Translations under genes and position numbers: made by a program
The notes under the pieces: model-generated
Told to the model about the DNA's origin: nothing
The model's database searches: none
Seen by the model: only the letters and a program-made list of their open reading frames with translations
In this document: positions 37,245 to 49,878 of the stretch, in pieces
Layout: each line of letters begins with the position of its first letter
Position numbering within the stretch: position 1 is the stretch's first letter
From: Mastigias papua
Taxonomy: Eukaryota > Cnidaria > Scyphozoa > Rhizostomeae > Mastigiidae
Length of the DNA stretch: 64,000 nucleotides
Assembly: GCA_964019165.1 (NCBI GenBank)
Contig: OZ025281.1
Location: forward strand, 4,429,240 to 4,493,239
Direction of reading: 5' to 3'

Positions 37245-38985
37245 TGAAAAATAGTCTCAATGGCCATAAACTACTAAAGCAAGCAAGCAATCAAACAAAC
37301 ACGTACGCATGCAAGTAAGTATGCAAACAAGCAAGGAAGCTTATAAACAAACAAAAAAACCACCAAGTAAGAACTTTCCAACAAACGTTTTAACCTACCA
37401 CTATACTAGCATCTTAGAATGTGTTAGATTGGCATATATTTGTGATATAAAAATTGGTGATTCCATTCCAGCCTTTTTTATGTCAGCTCTTTGAGGAGCT
37501 GTGGTGGAAGCATTGAAATAGTCAATTTTTGGTGTATAATAAACAAATGAAATCAATTCGTACTTTTCATTGGACAAGGTGCTTTCGAAAATTGACAATG
37601 CCTTGTTTGTTACATGAACCAAAGACTTGGTTACTAGAAGAAGCATATCCATTGCTCTAGTACAGCGGTGTCTTAATGTAACCTGACATAATTTAAAGAT
37701 GACATTCACACAAATATTGGAAAGCACCCTTTTGGCAATACCTTACTGTGCTGTTAGATGAATCTCGAGGATTCTACTTTAGAATTTGAGAATCACATTG
37801 GAGTAATATTAGTTTTACAGCAGAAAAGAGATACCAATTGAGCACAAAAAAGAATCAGGAAGGTAGTATAAATCATGTGAATCTACATTTTCTGCAGATC
37901 TAGCATTGACACCGTTACCAGGATCATTTAGGGATCAATTTGTCGTACTTAGTCAATCTATGAGCCAAAAGGTAATGTAAATGGAAGTAATGTAAGTGCT
38001 CCATGATTTTTGGCATAGTGTAAAATAGTCTTGTATAATGTTCTTGGCCAACTGTTAAGCCTCTGGTTTGCAATGTATTCTCATTCTCCTCGAGGTATTG
38101 CCTTCTAATTATGTTTTGTTATTGTAAATATTTTTGGACTGATTTTAAAAATGTCTTGCATTTTACATATGAATGCGTGACAGCATTATCTATTGCAAGA
38201 AGTTGGATGTTTAACCTTTATTATAGCTTTTTAAATAGGGAAAGCTGCAGATTTCATCCTGAATCAATAGAAGCAATAGGATTTCTTCATTTTTAACCAT
38301 ATTTTGCACCTCAGCCAGTTTTGCATGAATGAAAAATACCAAACTAGAATACTTCTCCAAACAATATAATCTCGTCATAAAATTAGTTCTTGAAATGGAG
38401 GTGGCGTTGTAGAGACATATCTGTTATGTCATATGTCAAAGCCCTATCTGATTCCAAGCAGCATAATGGCTGTCCAAATGCAACAATGTTCAAACCTTAA
38501 GATACAAGTCCTCCGTAGCAGTGGCTTGACTTCCGCCCGATTTCTGGCAGCTGCGTGGGGATCATTTAGAAAGTAGGTACGCCAAAAATAATCACATTTT
38601 TGACCAACCCACTGATATTGTACGCACAAGTAAGCCTTAACCCAGCTCACCCACCCCTTTACGAGCATAGGATATTTTTTAATATTCCTTGAAAAATGTT
38701 TCCCGATCGTACCACCAGCTTTTCACAAAATGAAAACAAATGCATTAAATTTTCACTTTTCCTGAAGTAACTGCTGGGATTTTTTCATTTTCGAACATTT
38801 GTTTGCATTTTCCCTTAACCTGCACGATAAGCAGGCCTACTAGTAGAGCATGCCATTGTGCTTACACTTTGACCTTCACCAGCTCAACCACCCTGTACAC
38901 GTGTATACGTTTTGACCTTACCCACCCATCGACTTTCAAAGCTTGAATACTTTCTGGATAACTCTCTGTTTTCGGTGCCTATTGT
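37245..38985. other. No gene; AAGC/AAAC-rich patch
   Basis: A simple AAGC and AAAC-rich stretch spans about 37276-37370. A 108-codon frame at 37401-37727 (-) lacks a start codon and splice sites and matches no family known to me. Confidence 0.35.
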
Positions 38986-38989
38986 CATG

Positions 38990-39182
38990 AAGATTGAATG
39001 TGTTTAGGATTGGATTGAATGTATATATTACGATTGGATTGAATACGTATATTTCAGCATTGAATTGAATGTGTATTTTAGGATTGAATTGAATACATAT
39101 GCTTTATGATTGAACTGAATTCATATATTTCAGGATTGGACTGAATGTATAATTTAGGAGAGGATTGAATCTATATTTTAAT
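38990..39182 (+). repeat. Minisatellite, about 28-bp unit
   Basis: Seven diverged copies of a unit built on AGGATTGGATTGAATGTATA, with unit lengths of about 26-30 bp. Confidence 0.8.
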
Positions 39183-41394
39183 GTCTGAATATTGCTATGT
39201 TTGGACTGCCATACAGCATCCTCTCTGAAATTTACTTTTCGTCCATCCTAAATCTTTCGACTTGACCAATCAGGTTGAAGGTCAACGCTATTAGTGATTC
39301 TTGAGTTGAAAATTCAACATCATCTTCTGGAACAAAGGTTTGTTCACATCCTCTCTAGAAAATGGGCCCAATAAAGGACCTAGGCAAGAGTATGGAGGCA
39401 AATGTTTGTGTGAAAGTTGGTATCCTTAGCATGCACGCTTGTACATTTGAACATAGGTAGACCGTAACTGCAGGTTTGAAATTATCTGTTGATGCCTTCT
39501 ACATACGAATGTTAGTGTTTATCTCGTATGTATGAATGTGGGTAGGCGATTATCATATTTTTCATAATAGCGAGATGTACATTGGGGCATTTCCATTAGT
39601 GGGAGGTAAGTTTTATCATTGAATTGCTGCTAAACTATTTAGCAAATTATAATAAGAGATGATCCATCTTCCAAGTTTGATTTGATTTCATAAAGGAAAT
39701 TGACAAGTACCAGTGCTCAATGGATGACAAGAATAGAGCTGAAAGAATTTCGTTAATGATAGGAGTAACCCTTAGTCGGCAGGAAGGGTAAAATGAAAAG
39801 AAATTGCAAAATTCTTTTCCATGCAAATGGACGGACAACAGTTCATGACATTGCATAGCGAGAAAAGCGTCCTGAAGTAAAACAATTATCCTGTTCATAT
39901 TTGCATGCCTTCCTTCAATATCTGTCATGAATGCAGTAGCCAACTACACAAATTACATAATTTCTGCGTGTCAAAGGATCATTGAATAACGCTGGTACAT
40001 TTTAAGCATGCAACTCGGAAGTTTCGAGGGAGTGATCCATTTTACACGAAATGACGCACTAAAACGTTTTTGATGCAGATATACTTTGGAATAACTGTTT
40101 CCAGATTTAGAAACAAATGAAATATTGCAAGAAGTTTCCTATATTTCTTTTAAGTTTAATGATGGTTATAAGCAAATCTTTTGAGCATAAAAAGGGTACT
40201 TGTAACCACTGGTTGTTTAATTTTTCAGTGCTAGTGAAATCTCCAGTACTTTCCAAGAGAGAAGTCGCATTTGCTCAATTCGGAGTTACCGCAGTCAAAA
40301 CATCAAAGTTGCGTGCAGGTTGCTTTCAGCCTTGTTACTTAAATCAGAAATACTTAGAAACCCACATTCGTTATGTTCTCTTTACCTACATTTAAATTAT
40401 TAGGAGAGGGGGGGCTATAAACCCAGCTAGGCTAATATCTGCGCAGTGGATGGCAATCTATGTGAGTACAATTCATATTAGGTTACAGTGTTGTCATTAA
40501 AACACAAGCAAGCTGTTTTCCGATTAGTAGGACATCCCGGAGCTTTGTCGTAATAAAGAAACTCTTCATTTAAACAGGAATATATTGCCCCACCATGTTA
40601 AAAATGTGTGAAGGCAGAGGGCGCTCACCCCTGTTATCCTCGTGTAGCAAGCGTCCTTGTCTGGCATTTAATAAGTCCCTTCACTCCTATCACACATCAG
40701 TCTGAAGGACCTGATGATTCTTAGGTGTATTAGGAAAGTATTTTCCCTGACGAAACAGGAATGGTTACTCACAGTATGTTAATCGATAGGAGATCAAAAT
40801 GATAAACTGTCCTATAAAAAAGCCGCAAAATTTAAAGTATGAGTGAATCTGAACTAGCAAGATTTAAGCAGTGGTTAGCACAAAGAAGTCATGAAGAGCA
40901 ACGGTACGAAATAAGTTCAATTCTTTAACTTCTGCAGATTTTTCATTGACTTTCCAATCCAACTCGAAATTGATCTGAACTACTGGACATTGCGCGCAAA
41001 ATTTTGGTCACGTGAGTAATATTTTATGTTAATTTTTGGCTCCTTTCAAAAATTTATGATGATGGAAATCTTTATGAACAGCAATCAAAAGCTTTCTCCT
41101 CATGATGGCTTAAAAGGGTTGAAATTTCCATTGAACTAATCAAATACAAGCAACTTGAAGTCGTGACTTACACTATCACATTCTCTCGTTGTCCGCGATA
41201 ACAGAAAACAAGGGAAGCAAATTGTATCTAAATATGAGTAATCAGGCCTCAAGACGGGCGTATCTTGCACCAGTTGGAAGAATGGTGTCTGGCACCACTG
41301 GCTGGGAGACCCTGTTAGATCCGAAGTGCGCTGTGACTGGAGTAAAGGGATATAGGCCAGAATTACTAAAGGGTTGAATGATGTATAACAAATT
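39183..41394. other. No gene recognised
   Basis: No exon or element recognised. The small frame at 40117-40395 begins with a hydrophobic stretch but has no supporting splice sites or homology. Confidence 0.35.
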
Positions 41395-41830
41395 TCAAAC
41401 ATGTAGAAGGCTGCAAAGGAATAGAAATAGGTAGCATCAACCTAGATAATCTGATATATGCAGACGATACAATTCTACTTGCGAACGCAATGGAAGGTCT
41501 GCAAGCCATAGTGGATAACGTAAGTGACGTTAGGAAGGAATATAAGACGAAAATAAATGCCAAGAAGACAAAACTAATTGTCATCAGTAGGGTAGCCAAC
41601 AAGCCGGAAGTTAACATTGCCATAGACGGTACAGAAATTAAACAATTAGCACAATTTATCTATTCAGGACAATTGATAACAGAAGATGGACAATTTGGTG
41701 AAGAAATAAAATAACTTATCAGTATAGCAAAACTAAATTAATGATGAATAATGAAATGAATAACGTACTAAAGTCAAGGACGATATCAGAAGATACAGAG
41801 AATTATAGCCTTCAGTGTTTGCCAACATTA
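41395..41830 (+). mobile_element. RTE-like LINE fragment
   Basis: Frames read GCKGIEIGSINLDNLIYADD with catalytic YADD, then NAKKTKLIVISRVANK and QFIYSGQLITEDGQFGEEI. Weaker traces follow to about 41830. It corresponds to the RT palm and thumb of an RTE element related to that at 24280. Confidence 0.75.
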
Positions 41831-42187
41831 ACATATGAGCAGAGACAAGGTTAGTATCAAAGCTCTTGTGTAAAAGATTGAAATGAAAGTGAAAAACACT
41901 ATGTGGAATTGAACTATGGTTGAATGCTTCAGGGTCTCTTCGGCGTTGGGTAATACTGTAAATTCAATTCTACATTTCTTGCCTTTTTAACTACTGAGAT
42001 GGTACATGAACTATCGCGGGATTGCTTTGCGCGTCAAGGTTGACAGATTTGCTTACTCTGAAATATGCCAAATAGGTCTAAAATATGCCCCAATAACTAA
42101 GACTACGCCAATTTTGTCTCATTCACAAAAAGTCTGCTTAGTCTTCTAGAGTGCCTCCATGGAAAATACGTGAATATTCTGCTCGTA
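41831..42187. other. No gene recognised
   Basis: Short spacer between the RTE fragment and the third dispersed repeat copy; nothing identified. Confidence 0.35.
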
Positions 42188-42362
42188 GAACAGCACTTCA
42201 CTATGGCTCGAAAAAGCGGGGAACATCTTTCACTCGTCAGAAACTCTTCAGAGTATGAGACATCGGATAACAACCAAAGGGTGAACCGAAATACATAACT
42301 ATATGCGGATACATTCACTTGAAATGACCATTACTCCGTCCGGTTGGTCATATAGTTGGCCA
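42188..42362 (+). repeat. Dispersed repeat, copy 3 of 3
   Basis: More diverged: CACTATGGCTCGAAAAAGCG, ACTCGTCAG, TTCAGAGTATGAGACATC, GGGTGAACCGAAATACAT, ATGCGGATACATTC, GGTTGGTCA. Same orientation as the other two copies. Confidence 0.65.
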
Positions 42363-42509
42363 ATGGGCTACACATAATCTGGGTGACAAAGACCATAAAA
42401 ACATTTCTTCGTAAAAAACCTCGTGCCTGTAAATCCTTTGTTAGAAATGGTCGGTCAATACAGAGCTATAATGACATATATACAGAGTCTGATCTCTCTA
42501 AGTTCTAAA

Positions 42510-44520
42510 ATGGTAGACGATGCTAAGCAGAGATAATTCTCCACGATTGGCATGACTCTAACAAATCCAAGTACTTATAGGAAAACGTACAGGTCACTTA
42601 TTAACAAGGTTCGAAGGAAGGCTAAAGTCCCTGTACTTCCTTCTCTCCTAGAAAATGGAATGCTCTTGAATTTCATCCAGAGCCGAAATGAATAATGACT
42701 TTTTGTTCTTCAATGCTAAACACTGAATACTGAAATTTTTAACGACTATTTCCCTCATGATTCAGCGTTCAACAAAGATCAGCAGTCTGACATTTGGATA
42801 ACTGATGAAAAATTATTTAGAATCATCAGATCGGTGAATCCTAATCAAGCTTGGGGTTTGGGTTGATATTTGTTTTAACTGGTCAAATATTGTGATAGTG
42901 CACTTTTACTACCTTTGAAAATAATATTTCGTTACTGCTTATCCAAAGGGTTCTTTCCAGAAACGTGGAAGTGTGCAAATGTTGTTCCACTGCATAGAAA
43001 GAATGAAAAAAATTAAAAATAAATTGTCGACCGATCTCTCTTCTGCTCATTTTTGGAAAAATCCAGGAGAAACTAATCTTTGGCTCATTGAATTCTCATT
43101 TAAATAAAAATAACCTTCTGGATTCCAACCAGTCGGACTTTCGTCAGGGTGACTCAACGATCAATCAGTCAGCTTCAATTACTCCCTCAATTTACTCTGC
43201 CTTTGACTGTACTCCAACTCTCGACGTTCGCTCAGTTTACCTCGACATTTCTAAGGCATTCCATAGGGTATGGGATGAAGGACTGCTATATAAATTGCGC
43301 AGATGTGGTGTCTCGGTAAATTTATATAATCTTCTTCATAGCTCTCTGTCAAATCGTAAGCAGCGAACAGTTTTAAATGGCAAATCTGCCAGTAGGGGAA
43401 ATATTTCTGCAAGTGTCCCACGAAGCTCAATTCATGGACTGTTGGTGTTTCTTGCTTATGCTAACGATATGACTAAGGACCTTAAGTGCACCACAAAGTT
43501 GTTTGCTGATGATACCTCCCTCTTTACTACCGTATATGAAACAAATGTAGCAGCTGATGATATAAATAGTGATCTGAAACATATAAAATTGTGGGTCCAT
43601 AGAAGGAAGATATCTTTTAAACCTGATCCTTGTAAGCAGCAAGCTGTAGAAATGAATTTTCAACAAGGGGAGATAGAATAGATCATCTCTTCATGATACT
43701 CTTCAACAATTTTCCAGCAATGAGAGTAAATGAGTATAAACACCTTGGTCTTATAATCGATTCCTTTTCGTGTTATATCCATGCGGCTATTTCAAAATCA
43801 AGAAAGCAATAGGAATGATAAACCTTCTTTCAATGTACCTTCCAAGGGAAACTTTAAATCGTCTTTACAAACAGTATGTCCGACCCCATATTGACTATGA
43901 CGATGTGATTCCAGATAAGGAGGCTTATCTACGTATTGAAGGTAATGCTCTAATGTAAAACTTGGAATCAGTGCAATATTCTGCAGCATAAGTAGTAACT
44001 GGTACATGGAGAGGAACTTCTCGTGATAAACTGCATCATGAATTAGGCTGGGAATGGCTGCAATCGAGAAGATAGAGTAAGAGACTGTTATTCTATACAA
44101 AATAATGTATAACTTAATGCCTGATTACATATGAATGAGCCTACCCCTAAACTGAACTAGTCCGATTATGATCTTCTTTCTCACCCAGTTATTGGTCCGA
44201 TTAGAGCTAGAACTGAAAAATTTAAGGTAAGTCTTTCTTCCGGACAGCCTACATGACTGGAGTAAACTAGACCCGGAGATACGAGGATCGCCTTCCATTT
44301 ATGTGTTCAATAACAAACTGTTCTCCCATATTAAGCCTCTTTCTAACTTTTTCTTCGGTATCTACGGCCCTCGGGGGCTCACCTTATTTCCTCAACGTAG
44401 GGTAGGTCTGAGCAAACTAAATTTTCATAGATTTAGGCACCATATCATTGATGTAACCAGTCCAATGTGCCCAGTTAACGATGGTCCTGAAGATACGAAA
44501 TATTAACTATTGCTGTGCCA
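42510..44520 (+). mobile_element. Jockey-like LINE, most of the RT protein, broken
   Basis: From the left: LTNPSTYRKTYRSLINKVRR, FNDYF, IIRSVNPNQAWG, then the RT core with NLLDSNQSDFRQGDSTINQS, VRSVYLDISKAFHRVWDEGL (motif A), NRKQRTVLNGKSA, decayed motif B SASVPRSSIHGLLVF and KLFADDTSLFTT (catalytic). Thumb traces include INLLSMYLPRETLN and YVRPHIDY. The last piece, at 44303-44506, ends in CPVNDGPEDTKY then LLCHSTVC, resembling the zinc-finger tail of the family. About eight stops or frame changes break it. It belongs to the same family as 4255-4895. Confidence 0.85.
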
Positions 44521-44639
44521 TTCCACAGTGTGCCAAGAGAGCAGAACTTTGGGGAAAATCCATTAAACTACTCTAGTTCATCTCAGGATAATGGTTAGGG
44601 TTCATTTGAATCAGAATTATCTAACAAGTTTATTGAAAG

Positions 44640-45195
44640 TGATTATAATTGAAAATTTCTCATTTTATGGATTGACGGGGACTCAACTACAAAATATGGA
44701 TAATTTTGCCTAAACTGCTTCTTTAACAGTATCCTCATTCAAAATTATGTTTATAAAGTGCTTATGAATTTATGTTATGCATATGTGTAAGGGACATCTG
44801 AAAGAAATAAAAATTACCTAACAATGTAAACTTCTGAGGCTTTTACGGTGACATTGCTATATATCATCATTTACCACAAAGTTTAACATATTTTTACTCA
44901 AAATGATCTTAATAAAGTGATGCATCTGGTATGAAATATGAACTTATTTGATCCATTCTAGTATGACGCATCTAGTAAAAATAGATATTGCCTGACAATA
45001 CGACCTTTTGAGGCTTTTAGGGTGACATTGCCTTATATAGTCATTTTTGCCTAAAGCACAATAGTTAACATATTTTTGCTCAAAATGATTCTAATAAAAT
45101 AATAACGAACTTATTTAATCGATATTCATAAGGTGCATCTGGCAAAAATAGAAAATACCTAAAAATTTGAACTTTGGGGGCTGATAGGGTGATAT
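44640..45195 (+). repeat. Tandem repeat of about 170-bp unit
   Basis: Three diverged units recur at about 44805, 44976 and 45146. Markers are GAGGCTTTTACGGTGACATT, GAGGCTTTTAGGGTGACATT and GGGCTGATAGGGTGATAT, each preceded by AAAAAT and CCTxACAAT-like sequence and followed by a CTCAAAATGAT block. A weak partial unit precedes them. Confidence 0.7.
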
Positions 45196-46969
45196 ATAGA
45201 ACTTAAAAGTATTGCTCTGCACCATCAATGTTACGCTGGCTTACTACGAACGACAAATCCTATACACGATTTTCATAATAATACTGAGTGTTTGCTGAAC
45301 TTTGATATTCTTCAATTCAGTCAATTTTAAGCCTAAAAGTATTCTTAACTCAATCTAAAATTTCATAAATCTTTGGGCAGTATGATTTATATAGATTATA
45401 TTATTTTAGCAAAACAGTGTGTAACAGATACACCCCTAAGAATTGCTTAGTTTCGCATTGTAATGACATTGTAATGAGTAATGACTCCTTGACCGGTTAA
45501 ATCACAGTCACACTTTTCTATTTCACATACCTCAAATAAACAAACAATCTAAGTTTCCATGAAGCTTGAGGCTTGCATTATCCTTAAATTATTCGTCAAT
45601 GTCACCGATGTTGAATCTTAATATTCGTATAGACTATATTTTTATCAAACAGTGTATAGACATGAACACAAGATGAAATATAGTGTCCTTGGTTGTTTGG
45701 GCCACAAAACTCACTTGAAACTTTACCATGGAGTTGCCGGTAACTTTGGTGTCAAGGTAATTATCTAATGATAGCTCTCTCCCCAATAATTTTCCATTTA
45801 TAACAGTGTAGCACAAGTTTAATACCGTTGACCTGCATCCTACTTAATCTTTGTCTATCCACTATTCTGCTTGGCAATTTTTCACTAGTGGTCAACAAAC
45901 AGTCCAAAGACTGAAGATATCAAGGTAATGCTTTTGGACATGGAATTTACAAAAAGCTTATTCCCTGCAGAATGTTGCATTGCTCTCAATAGGATTGATT
46001 CTTTAAAGCATAGCTTCTTAAAGATTGCTCTCAATTTCACGTCTACCATCTACCCAGTTCAGTTACAGGACAGATGAAGCTGCGCCAATCCGCATCGCCG
46101 GATCCCTTAAACCCGTTTGTTTTCACAATGAACATGCAGGGCGCTACCTACAGATAAAAGTGTATCATTTAACATTTTTCCCATTGGTTTCGATGTTCAA
46201 GCTGCTATTTCTGTTGCCAGATACTGAGATCTGGGACCTGATTGCTCTTAGTGGCCTGGAGACTAGCCCTTTGTTATTGACATGAACATAGTTATATTAT
46301 AGCATAATCGTAGATGTGTTCAGTTCACGTTTCACACTCTCAAATTACGTTCTCGCTTCCGATCTAGTTATATGATTCTAACATAAGTTCACGTTAACAG
46401 TTTTCTCATTTGCAGTTGTATACTTAACCTGCGAATTTTCTATCTTTGCTCTTCTTGATTAATATCTACCATCTTTCTAACTTGCTATGGCTGTAACTGT
46501 TTGCATCAAATCAAATTCAGTTACGATGTTATGTTCAGTTTTGGGATCACAACCTGCGGAGTAGTATTTTTCTCTAAGTGTGCTGTAATATGGAGATATA
46601 ACAGTTGCATATTATATTAAGTTCTTTATATATTTATCAATGCATCTTCTTTCTGGACTTTCATATTTGGTGCTGTGACCAGTATTGGTGTATTGTTTGC
46701 TGTTCATTGTTTCTAACTGGATGATTCAAATATGCAGAGAACACCGTTGGAAAGCTGAAGTCAGAATGATACCAACTACGACGAGCATTCCTGAAGACCT
46801 ACAACGAAGTATCTGGTCCCCTAACGAAAGAACCCCTATCAAAAATGACGATATTTTCCTCCTGAGATCTACCGCTGCAGCCCTGAGATCTACCAAACTA
46901 TGCTTCATTATCTGCATCTCTTATAATCATACATCGCTCTTGCATTGCGCGTTGCCACGCTGATGGACG
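45196..46969. other. No gene; possible LTR or leader of a gypsy element
   Basis: No gene up to about 46300. From there to 46670 the sequence has LTR-like character, and TTTGGTGCTGTGACC at about 46669 resembles a primer-binding-site region. This is a guess, since no second LTR was found. Confidence 0.3.
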
Positions 46970-47545
46970 TTCTAGTTTGCCACTAGCTAAAAAAAATGCC
47001 GAAGAGGTCCCTTTAGTTCATAACTCATTTAGCTGTGCCACGGAAATGATTCCTGGCTATAATCTTCATCAGGCTCAATAAAACGACCCAGTTGTTGCTA
47101 AAATCATGGAAATGAAATTGGCCACATTACCCAAAGCACCCTACTTTGTTTGGGCTGACAATCCGTTTCTTTGTACCTTCTGGCGTTGCTGGGACAGTTC
47201 AGCTTATAGAAAAGTACCATTCGGGTCCATTGTAGTGAGTGAACGATTTGTATTTTGGGCAATTGACTACATGGTTCCCTTACTTGAAACATCGAGAGGA
47301 AATATCCACCTGGTGGTAGTAATGGACCTTTTCAGTAAGTGATGTGAAGCTTTTTCCCTCTAAAGACAAAACAGCCAGTACAGTCGCTGAAGTCTTAGTG
47401 TCAAAGGTTTTCGTCCGATTTCGCCCACCCGACAAAATTCACTCCGAACAGGGGCCAAGCATTGAAAGCAACCTGATGAAGGAAGTCTGTAGCGTAGTGT
47501 ACTACATGTTGCTGATGATATCTGAATATGCAAGACATGAATGCG
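46970..47545 (+). mobile_element. Ty3/gypsy integrase fragment
   Basis: Frames read KAPYFVWADNPFLCTFWRCW, then FVFWAIDYMVPLLETSRGN with the first catalytic Asp of integrase, LVVVMDLFSK, and in a second frame CEAFPSKDKTASTVAEVLVS, VFVRFRPPDKIHSEQGPS (second catalytic region HSEQ in place of HSDQ). The usual upstream zinc-binding part is partly deleted and a stop lies at 47341. It is a dead remnant ending where the Harbinger element begins. Confidence 0.75.
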
Positions 47546-47571
47546 AAGATGAGCTTGACTTTAACATCGTT

Positions 47572-47662
47572 ACCGTGCCGTGCCGTGCCGTGCCGTGCCG
47601 TGCCGTGCCGTGCCGTGCCGTGCCGTGCCGTGCCGTGCCGTGCCGTGCCGTGCAGTGCAGTG
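47572..47662 (+). repeat. Pentanucleotide (CCGTG)n tandem repeat
   Basis: About 17 perfect units of CCGTG, far more GC-rich than the surroundings. A related, less regular array (GGCACGGCAC, GGAACGGAAC) lies in inverse orientation at 53645-53695. Confidence 0.95.
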
Positions 47663-47720
47663 CCAGCTGAAATTTGGTTCGACTGTGCTTTAAACTGAGT
47701 GCGTCTGTGTTTCATAAAGC

Positions 47721-48364
47721 TGAATTCAAACTTGATGTACCACGATGCAGCGCGTCGCGTCACTGAGCGTCAAAACGCATGAGGTGTGTTCACATATCGT
47801 GCGTCATCAAGCGTTTTTATGGAAACAAATTTAGGACGGCGTCTAATCGAAATGATATTCTTGTTGCGTTGGCTTTACAAGAAACAAAGCAAACGATGTG
47901 TTTGGGTTCGACAATTGTGGGAGGCTCGTGAGAGGCAGGGACATTACTCTAATTTAATAACAGAGATGAGACTGGAGGATCATACAATGCATTTTAATTA
48001 TCTCCGAATGCAACCTTCGGTATATGACGATCTGCTCAACTGCTCAACTTGATAGGACTATCGCTGATAAAACAAAGATCTCGTTTTCGTTAGCCTTTGC
48101 CATAGGCTATGCGGTTTGCTGTCGCTTTACCTACCTTGCTACTGGTGAATCATGTGCATCGCTTTATTGTCATTTTGTCCATCTATCTTGACTCTTGCTA
48201 TTGTTCTGGTGTGTCTCGACGCGTCAAAGTTGGATATTTTCAACTTTGCTGCCTAGTGACGCATGGCTTGAAAAACGCGATGCGCACGTAGTGCGTCAAA
48301 ATACGCGAACCTTATATGGGCAGCATCACAAAAAACGTGAATTAGGCATCAAGTGTGAATTAGG
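47721..48364 (+). mobile_element. Inner Harbinger-type insertion with N-terminal transposase piece
   Basis: TGAATTCAAACTTGATG at the left is mirrored by CATCAAGTGTGAATTAG at the right. Between them a plus-strand frame reads WVRQLWEARERQGHYSNLIT, MRLEDHTMHFNYLRMQPSVY, and in a shifted frame FSLAFAIGYAVCC and TYLATGESCASLY. These match the N-terminal region of HARBI1-type transposases of another subfamily than the host element. No catalytic residues remain. Confidence 0.55.
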
Positions 48365-48441
48365 TTTAAGGCAGTGTGTCAGCTGTGCCATGCCGCGCAG
48401 CACCATGTGAGATCATGCATAGTTTTATTCACGAAATAACT

Positions 48442-49588
48442 ATGGCTGACGATAGAACGCTCGCCCTTTCGCTGAAAAAACTCTTTGCTGTGAAAAGAAA
48501 ACGTATGGAATTAGCATACCGTCTTCAACTAGTATTACAAAGATAAGCTAGAAACAGAAAAGTCATTCTTTCAGTCCCAGCTTTACTTTATGTAGAAAAG
48601 AATCAATGCAACCCGGGGTTATGCAGAAGGTTTTCACGTAACCATGGTTGGTTTTATAAAGTGTGGAATATTTATCCAAGGTATCAATTCAAAAGAATGT
48701 TCCACATTTCAAAGCTAACATTCATCTTCATTTTAGAACAAATAAAACCCTAGCTGATTCGACAGACTCTGTGTGAAGAGCATGTTTGCCCTGAAGAACG
48801 CCTTGCAACAGCGCTATATAGACGTTCTAGAGGTGATTACTACCAAACCATTAGTGAGATGACTGGGAGGGGTGTATCGACTGTTCACGAAATAGCAAAA
48901 GAAGTCTATGGCATAAAGAAGTTAGGTTCCCTTCCACAGAAGAATCAATTAAAAATTCCATGAACATAATGGAGCAGTGTTGGCAAGCAACATGTGCCAA
49001 TGTAGCTGTTGATGGGTGTCACATTCCTATCAAAAGTCCTGATGGAAGGGGTGAAGCCCGGAAAGAATATCACAACTGTATGAATCTTTATTCTAGAATA
49101 CTGATGTGCCTAATTGATGCCAAATTCAGGTTCTTGTGGGTAATTGTTTGGCTGCTTGGCCTGTTCATGATGCCACAGTATTGCAGTTCTCCAGTCTGAT
49201 TGAAAAGCGCAAGAATGGGGAACTTCTTCAACTATAGACTTAGCAGAGGTCGTATGGAGACAGAATGTGCATATGGATAGGTGAATGGACGATGACGCAT
49301 TCTTTGCCACAAATCAGAATGCACACTTGAGACGATGAAGGAAGTCACACTTGCTTGCATTAGTTTGCATAACATTTGTATAGAGGGATAGAGGATAAAT
49401 TGACATACAGATTTGACCTGTGCTATAATGGTGATGGTGGCAGAACAGTACCTTTAGAGAGTGCACTAAGGAGTAAGCTAGTAATGCTGAATGGTCATGC
49501 ATTATCATACAATGCCAAAGGTGCCAGAAAAGTTAGAGATGCATTGCTTAAGAAGGATTGGAAAGAAAAAACAAGCAGTGAAGCATAA
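48442..49588 (+). pseudogene. PIF/Harbinger transposase, all catalytic regions traceable
   Basis: The frame from ATG 48442 reads MADDRTLALSLKKLFAVKRK, HGWFYKVWNIYP, CPEERLATALYRRSRGDYYQ and ISEMTGRGVSTVHEIAKE. After a stop near 48960 follow CANVAVDGCHIPIKSPDGRG (first Asp), AAWPVHDATVLQ (second Asp, in another frame) and SRGRMETECAYG (Glu). The tail, LTYRFDLCYNGDGGRTVPLE to EKTSSEA, ends at 49588. Stops at about 48545, 48751 and 48960 and at least two frameshifts inactivate it, but the DDE set is preserved. Confidence 0.8.
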
Positions 49589-49878
49589 ATATGGTGCCAT
49601 GTATAATACTTATGGAAATATACTAACAAAATAGAAACAATGTTTTTTAGTTTTAGATTTCTAACTAATTCTATTATGAAAGGCCATAGTAATCAGATGA
49701 GTGTTTCATACATAGTGTATCACGGGAGTTTGATGATGGAAGATTATTTGCCATATAAGGAGAGGGCATTTGTCTTGTGTAGTAAGAAATGCAATAGTCT
49801 ACTGTATATTTGCTACTTGAAGGGCGCTGATATGATGGATGTCTTTGGGGTATCTGCCCACGACTTGCCATAGATGGT

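Noticed and set aside
37401..37727. 108-codon minus-strand frame
   Set aside because: No ATG at the start, no splice sites found at its edges, and no family resemblance. It may be chance, though the composition is not low-complexity.
40117..40395. Possible small secreted protein with hydrophobic start
   Set aside because: The hydrophobic stretch is short and irregular, no further support was found.
46300..46690. LTR and primer-binding site of the gypsy fragment
   Set aside because: Only one candidate repeat is present and the primer-binding match is loose. Kept as a remark in the gap entry.
47344..47763. Frames with repeated Val-Pro-Cys-Arg-Ala or Gly-Thr-Ala-Arg-His
   Set aside because: They are translations of the CCGTG array, not a repeat protein.
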